Assembly (NCBI GenBank): GCA_013041975.1
Contig: JABDQZ010000045.1
Span: forward strand, 1 to 24,528
Reading direction: 5' to 3'
Length of the DNA: 24,528 nt
From: Gammaproteobacteria bacterium
GTDB taxonomy: Bacteria > Pseudomonadota > Gammaproteobacteria > Chromatiales > Chromatiaceae
Both the position numbers and the translations under genes were made by a program. Below the pieces are notes generated by a model. The model was not told the DNA's origin. It searched no databases and saw only the letters and a program-made list of their open reading frames with translations. Below, one piece after another: positions 14,645 through 21,343 of the stretch. Within the stretch, counting starts at the first letter, position 1. Every line of letters starts with the position of its first letter.

Positions 14645-15442
14645 CTAGCGGTATCTGCCTGTTTGCAGAACAGCGGCGTTCAGCATCCAGAAGTTACGTG
14701 CCAGCCTTTGTAACGGAATATCCAGTTTCAGGCCCAGTTGTTGAGCGTCAGCAAAGAGAGCTTTTTTATTCAAAGCAGGAAGTTCGTTTTTAAAGGCAAA
14801 GGTGATGGTGTTTCCCCCGTGAACCTGTAGATTTAATATGCGCTCATCAAATATCCGTTTTAAAGCCTGTTGTCTCAGTAGTGTCTGCTGAAAATCATTG
14901 CTCCAGAAATTGATCACCAGAATGCCATTGTCAACAAGCTGTTGTTGGCAATTTTCCAGAAACGAGTCGTTCAGTTGAGCTTCATCCATGCCATCTGGCA
15001 GATACAGATCAGCAAAGATCAGGTCATATAATTTTTCGGTGGATTTAATATATTGACTGGCATCGTCGCAGAATACCTTGAAGCCCGTGTCATCGGGAAG
15101 ATCAAAATAGTGTTTTGCAATATCAATAACTGACTGACGGTATTCGATGGCATCGATTTTCAGTTTTTCCCTGAAATAACGCAGCGCCCTCGCCAGGCTG
15201 CCACCACCAAGTCCCAGTAACAACGCGGATCGAATATCTTTCTTAAACAACAGGCTTAGCATCATGGCCTGGGTGTAAGCATGTTCCAGCCTGTGAGGTT
15301 TATCGATCGTCAGGCAGCTCTGTTCTGTGGAGTTGCCAAACGTCAGGTAACGCAGGTTGTGATTCTGGTAGATGAAAATCGGGCCTTCTTCATCTTTATG
15401 TTGATGGATCAGGTTTCCGAGTGGTGAAGCAGGGCTTGTCAT
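14645..15442 (-). CDS. Spermidine-synthase-like methyltransferase-fold protein
   Basis: Cytoplasmic protein of 265 aa from the chosen ATG, in the spermidine synthase/SAM-dependent methyltransferase superfamily. The nucleotide-binding loop LLGLGGGSLARAL is followed by the acidic strand end IDAIEY, then FCDDASQYI and the strand DLIFADLY. A substrate-region motif (NSTEQSCLTIDKPHRLEHAYTQAMM) resembles the TEQSCI segment of standalone spermidine-synthase-like proteins. True polyamine synthase activity is uncertain, as no partner adometDC gene is nearby. The frame extends to a TTG at 15487 without a ribosome site. The ATG at 15442 is preferred because it leaves 81 bp for promoters between this gene and the divergent tag gene. 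It lies among hydrogenase genes but has no obvious link to them. Confidence 0.8.
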   Translation of the reverse strand: MTSPASPLGNLIHQHKDEEGPIFIYQNHNLRYLTFGNSTEQSCLTIDKPHRLEHAYTQAMMLSLLFKKDIRSALLLGLGGGSLARALRYFREKLKIDAIEYRQSVIDIAKHYFDLPDDTGFKVFCDDASQYIKSTEKLYDLIFADLYLPDGMDEAQLNDSFLENCQQQLVDNGILVINFWSNDFQQTLLRQQALKRIFDERILNLQVHGGNTITFAFKNELPALNKKALFADAQQLGLKLDIPLQRLARNFWMLNAAVLQTGRYR

Positions 15443-15523
15443 GACCAAATGGTAATTCACCGCTGGAGAATATGAAAATGATTTCAACGGGCAAGGTTTT
15501 CTGCTTTATGCTAGTTTTTCTGA

Positions 15524-16147
15524 ATGGATAACAAAATCACTCAGGAAAACATATTTAAAGGCCCTGATGGCGAGTCGCGCTGTGCCTGGTGTAGCGCAAC
15601 ACCTGAATATATTGATTACCACGATAAGGAGTGGGGCTTTCCGGTCAGCAATGATCAACGTCTGTTCGAAAAAATCTGCCTGGAAAGTTTTCAGTCCGGT
15701 TTGAGCTGGCGCACCATTCTGGCCAAAAGGGAAAATTTCCGTAATGCTTTTAGTCATTTCGATTTTGAACGGGTTGCACGTTTTACACAGCAGGATGTGA
15801 AGAGGCTATTGAGCGATGCAGGCATCGTACGCCATCGGGGCAAAATTGAAGCTGTGATCAATAATGCAAAAAGAGCAGTAGAGTTGGTCAGCCAGGAAGG
15901 TTCTCTGGCGACTTTTTTCTGGCGTTATGAACCGGATGAAAACACGCTGCCATCCCCTCAGTCTGTCACGACATCTGCAGCATCCATTGCATTATCAAAA
16001 GCATTGAAAAAACGGGGCTGGAAATTTGTCGGGCCGACAACCCTGTATGCTTTTATACAGGCCATGGGATTGATCAATGATCATGTTCAAGGTTGTGCAA
16101 CCCGCTCCAAAGTGGATATCGCCAGAAAACGGTTTAAACGCCCATGA
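15524..16147 (+). CDS. tag: DNA-3-methyladenine glycosylase I
   Basis: Base-excision repair enzyme of 207 aa that removes 3-methyladenine from alkylated DNA. It aligns by eye with E. coli Tag along its length: RCAWCS, YHDKEWGFPV, LFEKICLESFQSGLSW, AGIVRHRGKIEA, ALSKALKKRGWKFVGPT and NDHVQGC. The expected zinc ligands are all present (Cys20, His33, His187, Cys191), as is the base-recognition Glu in DKEWG. An N-terminal extension of about 16 residues precedes the usual start. Its stop overlaps the ATG of the following DUF815 gene (ATGA), so the two are translationally coupled. Confidence 0.96.
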   Translation: MDNKITQENIFKGPDGESRCAWCSATPEYIDYHDKEWGFPVSNDQRLFEKICLESFQSGLSWRTILAKRENFRNAFSHFDFERVARFTQQDVKRLLSDAGIVRHRGKIEAVINNAKRAVELVSQEGSLATFFWRYEPDENTLPSPQSVTTSAASIALSKALKKRGWKFVGPTTLYAFIQAMGLINDHVQGCATRSKVDIARKRFKRP

Positions 16148-16908
16148 AAATTGACTGGAATAACACTGGCGCCGCTGTCTGGCGTGCCCGGCAAGACTTT
16201 TTACGACCGGTAAAGTCGCTTGATCCTGTGAGCCTGGATTCCCTGATAGGTATCGATGAACAAAAGCTGCAACTGATTCGCAATACAGAGCGTTTTTTAT
16301 CAGGGCAGCCCGTCAATAATGCCTTGTTATGGGGCGCGCGGGGAACGGGTAAATCTTCTTTGATCAAGGCCATTCTCAATGAGTATAAAGATCAGAATTT
16401 ACGCCTTATCGAGGTGTTCAAAAACGATCTTCAAAACCTGCCGGATATCGTCGATGACATCCGTGAGCTTGATTATCGCTTTATTATTTATTGTGATGAT
16501 TTCTCCTTTGATGAAGGAGACACCACTTATATTGTATTAAAAACGGTACTTGATGGTTCTATCGAAGCGCCACCGGAAAATGTCGTTTTATACGCAACTT
16601 CAAATCGCAGACATCTCATGCCCGAATTCATGAAAGAGAATCTCGATTCAGGCGTGGTTGAAGGTGAATTGCATTATGCTGATGCCATCGAAGAAAAAGT
16701 CTCGTTATCTGATCGATTTGGTTTGTGGTTGTCGTTTTACCAGCCTGATCAGGATGGTTATCTGGCCATTATTGACAGTTATTTTGCGGATTACCAGGGT
16801 GACCGCACCTGGTTGCATGAAGAAGCTATTCGTTTTGCAATGAGGAGGGCATCGCGAAGTGGCAGGACAGCAAAACAGTTCTTTAATGCCTGGTCAGCTT
16901 CAAAATAG
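16144..16908 (+). CDS. DUF815 AAA+-type ATPase
   Basis: Cytoplasmic P-loop protein of 254 aa in the DUF815 family of AAA+-like ATPases. Walker A is GARGTGKSS (residues 64-72), Walker B is probably FIIYCDDFSF (about 113-122), and a sensor-1-like segment reads VVLYATSNRRHLMPE. The C-terminal part includes SDRFGLWLSFYQPDQDGYL, a strong family signature. The protein is slightly short for the family. It shares an ATGA overlap with tag. The biological role of DUF815 proteins is not established; the coupling to a DNA repair gene may only reflect packing. Confidence 0.88.
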   Translation: MKIDWNNTGAAVWRARQDFLRPVKSLDPVSLDSLIGIDEQKLQLIRNTERFLSGQPVNNALLWGARGTGKSSLIKAILNEYKDQNLRLIEVFKNDLQNLPDIVDDIRELDYRFIIYCDDFSFDEGDTTYIVLKTVLDGSIEAPPENVVLYATSNRRHLMPEFMKENLDSGVVEGELHYADAIEEKVSLSDRFGLWLSFYQPDQDGYLAIIDSYFADYQGDRTWLHEEAIRFAMRRASRSGRTAKQFFNAWSASK

Positions 16909-17019
16909 CCCCAGTCTCTATTGTGGAAAACAATAATTGTATGTCGTGACGGTGTAGCCGTACGATGCTGAGGGTAGTTTTTATAAGCAAAGATCAATAC
17001 ACACTAAGGAGATCGAAAA

Positions 17020-17523
17020 ATGTTCAAAAAAACTTTCTCGGCAGTTGTTGCCGGTATGGTTTTCTCGGGTTTAACGGCGACTGTACAGGCTGATGATGAG
17101 CCTCTGTCTATCAGTGTCAAACGTTTGAGCCTTGAATCGGCCGTACGTATTGCACAGGGAACTATTGAAGAATGCCGCAAACAGGGCTACCAGGTCAGTG
17201 TTACCGTCGTTGATCGCAATGGTATACCGCAGGTCATGCATCGAGATTCACTGGGGCCACCTGTATCAGTAGGAATCAGCAAGGACAAAGCTTACACAGC
17301 GGCAAACTTTTCAGCGCCATCGGGTAGCCTGCAAAGATTGAAAGATTCACCATTATTTAATCGTGATGGTCTGGCAATAATGGAAGGCGGTCTTCTGATC
17401 GAAGCGGGTGGACAAATTTATGGTGCAGTGGGTGTCAGTGGTGCACCAGGCGGCGATATTGATGCAAGTTGTGCCAAGGCTGGTATTGCTTCAGTTGTTG
17501 AAGACCTGGAAATGGATGGTTGA
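17020..17523 (+). CDS. GlcG/HbpS-family secreted heme-binding-like protein
   Basis: Exported protein of 167 aa in the GlcG/HbpS (DUF336) family. A signal peptide covers about residues 1-24 (MFKKTFSAVVAGM through TVQADD). The mature protein has the expected repeated alpha/beta pattern: AQGTIEECRKQGYQVSVTVVD, the loop MHRDSLGPP, the segment KDKAYTAANF, and the glycine-rich end GGLLIEAGGQIYGAVGVSG. Some members bind heme or cobalamin, others have unknown ligands; no ligand can be assigned here. It has a strong ribosome site (AAGGAG, spacer about 8 nt) and stands alone on the plus strand, convergent with the thioredoxin-like gene. Confidence 0.87.
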   Translation: MFKKTFSAVVAGMVFSGLTATVQADDEPLSISVKRLSLESAVRIAQGTIEECRKQGYQVSVTVVDRNGIPQVMHRDSLGPPVSVGISKDKAYTAANFSAPSGSLQRLKDSPLFNRDGLAIMEGGLLIEAGGQIYGAVGVSGAPGGDIDASCAKAGIASVVEDLEMDG

Positions 17524-17543
17524 ATAAGTCGTCATCCCCTCGC

Positions 17544-17565
17544 ATGGCTACAGGGATGTAGCTAT
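17544..17565. terminator. Hairpin between convergent genes
   Basis: ATGGCTACA (17544-17552), loop GGGA (17553-17556), TGTAGCTAT (17557-17565) gives a 9-bp stem with one G-T wobble and a tetraloop. It lies in the 41-nt gap between the GlcG-like gene and the convergent thioredoxin-like gene. There is no T-run, so intrinsic termination is uncertain, but the compact stem is good and could protect 3' ends of both transcripts. Confidence 0.4.
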
Positions 17566-18029
17566 CAGGAAGAAGCCATTTTACTGAGCGCCTGCTGAAT
17601 CTTTCCATCTGCCCTTATTAGATCTTCAACAGTCTGCACGCCGCGCATTTTGTGAATCACCTTGCCCTTGGGGGTCATGAAAATAAATACCGGTGTTGCG
17701 CTTACTTTATGTCGTTTACTGAGTTCTTTTTCCGTGAGGTCAGTTTCTTCAGGCAGGTTCAACTTTCTTCCACTCTGTGTATCTACATAAGCGAGTACAT
17801 AATTTTCGCTGTATTGTTCGTGGACAAAGTCATCGATGAAAGTCTCTTTGTTGGTTTTTTCGCAATAACCACAGTCTTTACGTCCGAAATACACAAACAG
17901 CAGGCGGGTTTCTTTCTGTGCCTGCTGCATGGCTTTGTCCAAAGGGTTGAAATCATAGCCATCGGGAGCATCTGCTGTCACTGCAGCAGAAAACGCAAGT
18001 ATCAAAACTGAAAAGGCGAGACGTAACAT
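17565..18029 (-). CDS. Periplasmic thioredoxin-like protein, SoxW/DsbD-C-like
   Basis: Exported thiol protein of 154 aa. A signal peptide covers about residues 1-19 (ending TADAPDG). The thioredoxin-like domain has the redox motif CGYC (at about 53-56, in FGRKDCGYCEKTNKETF) and the cis-Pro segment VSATPVFIF. The form resembles the thioredoxin_7/SoxW-type periplasmic reductases. It lies 125 nt downstream of hypD on the same strand and has its own ribosome site (AGAGGAA). It may be transcribed with the hyp operon or from its own promoter; the gap contains an inverted CTGAAA/TTTCAG pair (18081-18097). A role in handling periplasmic disulfides is plausible, but a specific link to hydrogenase is inference. 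Confidence 0.85.
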   Translation of the reverse strand: MLRLAFSVLILAFSAAVTADAPDGYDFNPLDKAMQQAQKETRLLFVYFGRKDCGYCEKTNKETFIDDFVHEQYSENYVLAYVDTQSGRKLNLPEETDLTEKELSKRHKVSATPVFIFMTPKGKVIHKMRGVQTVEDLIRADGKIQQALSKMASS

Positions 18030-18154
18030 CTGGAATTCCTCTAAATGGTCTTAATTCAACTTACCCAACCACATCACAACCTGAAAACAGATTTCAGTCT
18101 ATAAGGGTTTCTTGTAATCTTTTTAAGGGGAGTACTGAAGAAAAACCGGTATTC

Positions 18155-19255
18155 TCAGGCCGATTGCTGTTCCCTTATGCCGGTTGACCACCAGATCCGG
18201 CAAGCACCTTCATCTGAGACCATGCAGGGGCCAACGGGATTTCGTGGTGTACAGGCTGCTCCATAGAGTACACATTCATTGGGATATTTCTTGCCCAGTA
18301 CCACGTTGGCGCAATCACAGCCTGGAGGCATCTGGCCCTTGCGCCTGCGACTTTCTTCGTCGTAGGAAGGGTAGGTTTTGCGGGCATTGTGTTGAGCGTA
18401 TGCCTGCTTAAGCTCAAAGCCGGATTTAGGGATGATGCCGATCCCACGCCAGTTGGCATCAACAACATCGAGTACGGATTGCATCTGTTTTTTTGCAGCC
18501 GGGTTGCCATTGGCTTTGACCAGTTCCGGATAACAATTGTCCAGAAATAGGCGCTTATCAATGAACTGGCGCAATACCGAATAAGTAGCAGCCAACAGGC
18601 TTTCGCTTGAAAAGCCTGCTACTGCGGCAGGTATATGATGGTCATCAGTAACAAAAGACCATTCTTCTGCACCCATGACTGTGGCAACATGCCCAGGCGC
18701 AACGAGTGCCTGAAAGCCCGGTTCGCCGGAATCGAGGAGCATGGCAACGGCCGGCCAGGTCAGGCGCCCTGAAAGCAGTATCTGGACATTGTCAGGCAGT
18801 CCCTCTGCAATCATGGCAGCAACAGGGGCTGTGGTAGTTTCAAATCCGGCGGCAAAAAACACGATGTTTTTGTCCGTTTCATTTTGCGCTAGAGCGATGA
18901 CATCAAGCGGCGAGGCTACCGGACGTACATCAGCGCCTGCAGCCCGTGCCTGTTCCAGCGAACGCACTTCGCCTTTGGCAACATTCACCGGTACACGCAA
19001 CATATCCCCAAAAGCTACAAGAATGACATTTTCATTGAGGGCAATCTGAATGGCCTGATAGATGTCTTCTTCCGGGCAAACACAAACAGGGCAGCCTGGA
19101 CCAGGTATCAGCTCGATATTGTCGGGCAGGGCAGTACGTAGCCCCGCCATGGAAATGGAACGTTCATGACCTCCACAGACATTCATCAGCCGGATATTAT
19201 CCGGTAGTTCCAGGTTTTGGATGCGTTTCAGCCAGGTACTGGCGTCAGCTTTCAT
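18155..19255 (-). CDS. hypD: HypD, Fe(CN)2CO scaffold
   Basis: Cytoplasmic iron-sulfur maturation protein of 366 aa that with HypC carries and builds the Fe(CN)2CO unit. Diagnostic motifs are MNVCGGHE (about 24-31), the thiol/metal motif GPGCPVCVCP (about 55-65), FAAGFETTTAP, and the C-terminal cluster ligands around MPPGCDCANVVLG, PNECVLYGAAC and PVGPCMVSDEGAC. The open frame runs upstream to 19360, inside hypB, but the ATG at 19255 matches the normal HypD N-terminus and length. This start overlaps the hypB end by 11 nt and has no ribosome site of its own, so translation probably depends on hypB. It is the last hyp gene of the hypCABD operon. Confidence 0.97.
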   Translation of the reverse strand: MKADASTWLKRIQNLELPDNIRLMNVCGGHERSISMAGLRTALPDNIELIPGPGCPVCVCPEEDIYQAIQIALNENVILVAFGDMLRVPVNVAKGEVRSLEQARAAGADVRPVASPLDVIALAQNETDKNIVFFAAGFETTTAPVAAMIAEGLPDNVQILLSGRLTWPAVAMLLDSGEPGFQALVAPGHVATVMGAEEWSFVTDDHHIPAAVAGFSSESLLAATYSVLRQFIDKRLFLDNCYPELVKANGNPAAKKQMQSVLDVVDANWRGIGIIPKSGFELKQAYAQHNARKTYPSYDEESRRRKGQMPPGCDCANVVLGKKYPNECVLYGAACTPRNPVGPCMVSDEGACRIWWSTGIREQQSA

Positions 19256-20081
19256 GGCTGTGGACGTGAGCGTGTCCGTGGCTGTGATGGGCATGATCAT
19301 GCGAGTGCATGGCAGCACCGTCTGACTGGATTGCCGGCTGTTGTGTTTTTCCGGCAGCAAGTTTTTCCCGATAATCTGTGAGGCTACTTTTCAGCCAGTT
19401 GATCCATTCATCCATTCCGCTGCCTTTTTTGGAAGAAACAGTCAGTACAGGATCCTGTTTGGCAAGCTGACGGAAGTTTTCAGTGGCCTTGTCTGTATCA
19501 AAGTCATCCAGCACTTCCAGCAGATCTGCCTTGGTAATCAGCATCAGATCCGCCGCACGAAACATCACCGGATACTTGGAAGGTTTATCATCACCTTCAG
19601 TGGAAGACAACAGGGTTACATTCTTGTGGTGACCAAGATCGAAGCTGGCAGGGCACACCAGGTTGCCGACATTTTCGATGAACAGGATGTCAACGCCATC
19701 AAGCTCCAGTTGATGCAGTCCATCATGCACCATATGCGCATCAAGATGACAGGCAGAGCCGGTAGTAATCTGTACGGCAGGAGCCCCTTTATCACGAATG
19801 CGGTTGGCATCGTTCTCGGTTTCCAGGTCACCTTCGATCACAGCGATGTTCAATTGATCGCCCAGTTTGTCTATGGTGTGTTCCAACAGGGCGGTTTTAC
19901 CAGAGCCAGGTGAGGACATCAGGTTGATTGCCAGAGTCTGGTGCTGGTCAAAATGCTGGCGGTTGTGGGCTGCCTGATGATCGTTTTCATGCAGCAGACT
20001 GTGCAGCACTTCAACGGCAGCCTTGCCACTTTCCGTGTCTTTATTGCCGGGTGTTATGTTACAACCGCAAGTTTCGCACAT
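19245..20081 (-). CDS. hypB: HypB, nickel-insertion GTPase with C-terminal His tail
   Basis: Cytoplasmic SIMIBI-class GTPase of 278 aa that inserts nickel with HypA. The N-terminal high-affinity metal motif CETCGC (residues 2-7) is present. The G domain shows Walker A SSPGSGKTALL, the strand IEGDLETENDA, the metal-site residues in GSACHLDAHMV and NLVCPASFDLG, and ITKADLLE as the base-recognition motif. Unusually, the histidine-rich stretch is at the C-terminus: the last 21 residues (258-278) hold 10 His, alternating with Ser, Asp, Ala, Gly and Val. In the family members I know, His-rich regions lie between the N-terminal motif and the G domain. The tail may store nickel. It lies 2 nt after hypA and overlaps hypD. 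Confidence 0.97.
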   Translation of the reverse strand: MCETCGCNITPGNKDTESGKAAVEVLHSLLHENDHQAAHNRQHFDQHQTLAINLMSSPGSGKTALLEHTIDKLGDQLNIAVIEGDLETENDANRIRDKGAPAVQITTGSACHLDAHMVHDGLHQLELDGVDILFIENVGNLVCPASFDLGHHKNVTLLSSTEGDDKPSKYPVMFRAADLMLITKADLLEVLDDFDTDKATENFRQLAKQDPVLTVSSKKGSGMDEWINWLKSSLTDYREKLAAGKTQQPAIQSDGAAMHSHDHAHHSHGHAHVHSHES

Positions 20082-20083
20082 AG

Positions 20084-20428
20084 TCAGGTATCCATTTCAA
20101 TTCGTTTTAATACCATCTCATCACCAGTGACGAGACGGGTTTGCCAGCTTCCGCAATGTTCACAAATCAGTTTATTCGCAGCAGCCTGTGATTGTTTATG
20201 GCATATATTACAATTCACTGTGACAGCAATAGCGGTAATTTCAAGCTGCGCATTTTCAGCCACGGTTCCAGCGCTGGCGATTGGGAAAGCCGCTTTCAGC
20301 AATGCCGCTTCAACACCGGACAACGGGCCTATTTCAAGATTGATACTGTGTATAGCTTTGGCCTTGTGTTCAATGGCAAGTTGTTCGACCTGGGTAATGA
20401 TGTCCTGGCATACTGCAAGTTCATGCAT
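20084..20428 (-). CDS. hypA: HypA, nickel metallochaperone
   Basis: Cytoplasmic protein of 114 aa that delivers nickel to the hydrogenase large subunit together with HypB. It begins MHELAVCQDI, with His2 and Glu3 of the nickel site. The zinc site is formed by Cys73, Cys76, Cys89 and Cys92 in two CxxC pairs. Length and motif spacing are normal. It sits 2 nt after hypC and 2 nt before hypB, a tightly packed operon. Confidence 0.97.
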   Translation of the reverse strand: MHELAVCQDIITQVEQLAIEHKAKAIHSINLEIGPLSGVEAALLKAAFPIASAGTVAENAQLEITAIAVTVNCNICHKQSQAAANKLICEHCGSWQTRLVTGDEMVLKRIEMDT

Positions 20429-20430
20429 AG

Positions 20431-20676
20431 TCAGGTTGGGGCTGGCGCAGCATTTTCTGCGGCCAATATCTCATCATAGAGTTCCCATGCCGAGCGAGCT
20501 TCTTCCTCGGTCATTTTCTGTATCGCATACCCGATGTGAATCATGACAATGTCGCCGACCTTGAGGTCTTCATCCTGCAGCATGAAAAGGCTGACGGTGC
20601 GTTCAACCCCTTTTGCTTCGCAACGCGCGTTAAAGCCATCGATCTCGACGACGGTCATTGGTATACCGAGGCACAT
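20431..20676 (-). CDS. hypC: HypC, Fe(CN)2CO chaperone
   Basis: Small cytoplasmic chaperone of 81 aa, first gene of the hypCABD operon. It starts MCLGIPMTV, with the essential Cys2 exposed after Met removal, and has the conserved core DIVMIHIGYAIQKM with its His. It binds HypD and the hydrogenase large-subunit precursor and carries the iron unit. The ATG is preceded by a modest AAGG site. The divergent promoter region with the FNR-type box begins just upstream. Confidence 0.96.
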   Translation of the reverse strand: MCLGIPMTVVEIDGFNARCEAKGVERTVSLFMLQDEDLKVGDIVMIHIGYAIQKMTEEEARSAWELYDEILAAENAAPAPT

Positions 20677-20710
20677 GAATAATTACCTTAAAATTTGTGT
20701 AGAAATTTTA

Positions 20711-20724
20711 ACAACTTACGTTGT
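20711..20724. promoter_or_regulatory. Palindrome ACAAC-N4-GTTGT in the hyp leader
   Basis: ACAAC (20711-20715), TTAC, GTTGT (20720-20724) are perfect inverted arms. The site overlaps the predicted start of the hyp transcript (near 20722), so it could be an operator or a small 5' hairpin. The FNR half-site sequence is not matched. Confidence 0.3.
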
Positions 20725-20728
20725 ATTT

Positions 20729-20734
20729 AATCTA
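20729..20734 (-). promoter_or_regulatory. -10 element of the hypCABD promoter
   Basis: On the minus strand TAGATT (20734-20729) lies 22 nt from the FNR-type box, which puts the box centre at -41.5 relative to a start near 20722. This is the standard class II FNR arrangement. Confidence 0.5.
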
Positions 20735-20756
20735 ACCGCATTTAACGATATTTCTC

Positions 20757-20770
20757 TTGATTTGAATCAA
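20757..20770. promoter_or_regulatory. Perfect FNR/ANR box between hyp and hydrogenase operons
   Basis: TTGAT-TTGA-ATCAA (20757-20770) matches the FNR consensus TTGAT-N4-ATCAA at all ten specified bases. Candidate -10 hexamers lie exactly 22 nt away on both sides (TAGATT toward hypC, TAATAT toward the protease gene), so the box centre is at -41.5 for both transcripts. FNR-type proteins activate such promoters in low oxygen, which fits a hydrogenase with an ordinary proximal cluster. CRP-like relatives such as Dnr could also recognise it. Confidence 0.82.
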
Positions 20771-20792
20771 TTCGGTTTCAAAATGCAAGCAC

Positions 20793-20798
20793 TAATAT
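20793..20798 (+). promoter_or_regulatory. -10 element of the hydrogenase operon promoter
   Basis: TAATAT (20793-20798) begins 22 nt after the FNR-type box, giving a start near 20805 with the box centred at -41.5. The translated region begins at 20837. Confidence 0.5.
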
Positions 20799-20836
20799 AA
20801 GTCTATGCTGATAATAAAAATACTGGAGTAAATCCA

Positions 20837-21343
20837 TTGTTCATGACTGGAGGCGCTGAGCAGTCAAAAACCCTGATTCTGGGAATCGGGAACACATTGC
20901 TTTCTGACGAAGGGATAGGTGTTCATGTCCTCACTGATCTTGAAAACAGTTCCTCCCCCGTTTTTAAAGATGTTACCACAATGGATGGTGGCACTCTCAG
21001 TTTTACCCTTGCAGGTCCCATTGAAAACTGTGACCGGTTTATTGTCATTGATGCCGCAGAACTGAAATCTGATCCTGGTACGGTCAGGGTTTTCGAAAAT
21101 CAGGCAATGGATGAATACATTACCAGTGGTAACAAGAAGAGCGTTCACGAAGTCAGTCTTGCCGATGTGATGTCGATTACCCTGTTAAGTGGAAATTTGC
21201 CTGAAAAGCGTGCACTGGTGGGTATTCAGCCTAAAGATATGGATTGGGGCGAAAGTCCTACCGAGTCGGTATCCGCAGCCATTCCAATGGCGATCTCTGA
21301 AATAGAATCTTTACTTAAGAGGTGGTCTGATGAATCTGATTGA
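20837..21343 (+). CDS. Hydrogenase maturation protease, HyaD/HupD family
   Basis: Cytoplasmic endopeptidase of 168 aa that trims the large-subunit C-terminus after nickel insertion. The family signature LGIGNTLLSDEGIGVHVL includes the metal-binding Glu; VIDAAELKSDPG carries the conserved Asp, and SVHEVSLADVM the conserved His. The start is taken as TTG 20837 because GGAG (20825-20828) is 8 nt before it; an ATG six bases later (20843) is an alternative with a longer spacer of 14 nt. It is first in the operon, overlaps the next gene by 14 nt, and is controlled by the FNR-type promoter upstream. Its substrate should be the large subunit encoded past the window's end. Confidence 0.93.
   Translation: MFMTGGAEQSKTLILGIGNTLLSDEGIGVHVLTDLENSSSPVFKDVTTMDGGTLSFTLAGPIENCDRFIVIDAAELKSDPGTVRVFENQAMDEYITSGNKKSVHEVSLADVMSITLLSGNLPEKRALVGIQPKDMDWGESPTESVSAAIPMAISEIESLLKRWSDESD

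Noticed and set aside
16940..16966. Hairpin CGTGACGG-TGTAG-CCGTACG before the GlcG-like gene
   Set aside because: Needs a bulged base, has no clear T-run directly after it, and no riboswitch pattern is recognisable.
19256..19360. N-terminal extension of HypD by 35 residues
   Set aside because: It lies wholly inside hypB, is low-complexity Thr/Met sequence unlike HypD, and the ATG at 19255 gives the normal family length.
19341..19913. A 190-codon plus-strand frame opposite hypB
   Set aside because: hypB is well supported by its motifs on the other strand; the antisense frame is a by-product of codon bias and matches no family.
19941..20546. A 201-codon plus-strand frame opposite hypA and hypC
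   Set aside because: Antisense to three tightly packed, clearly recognised genes; no domain or ribosome site.
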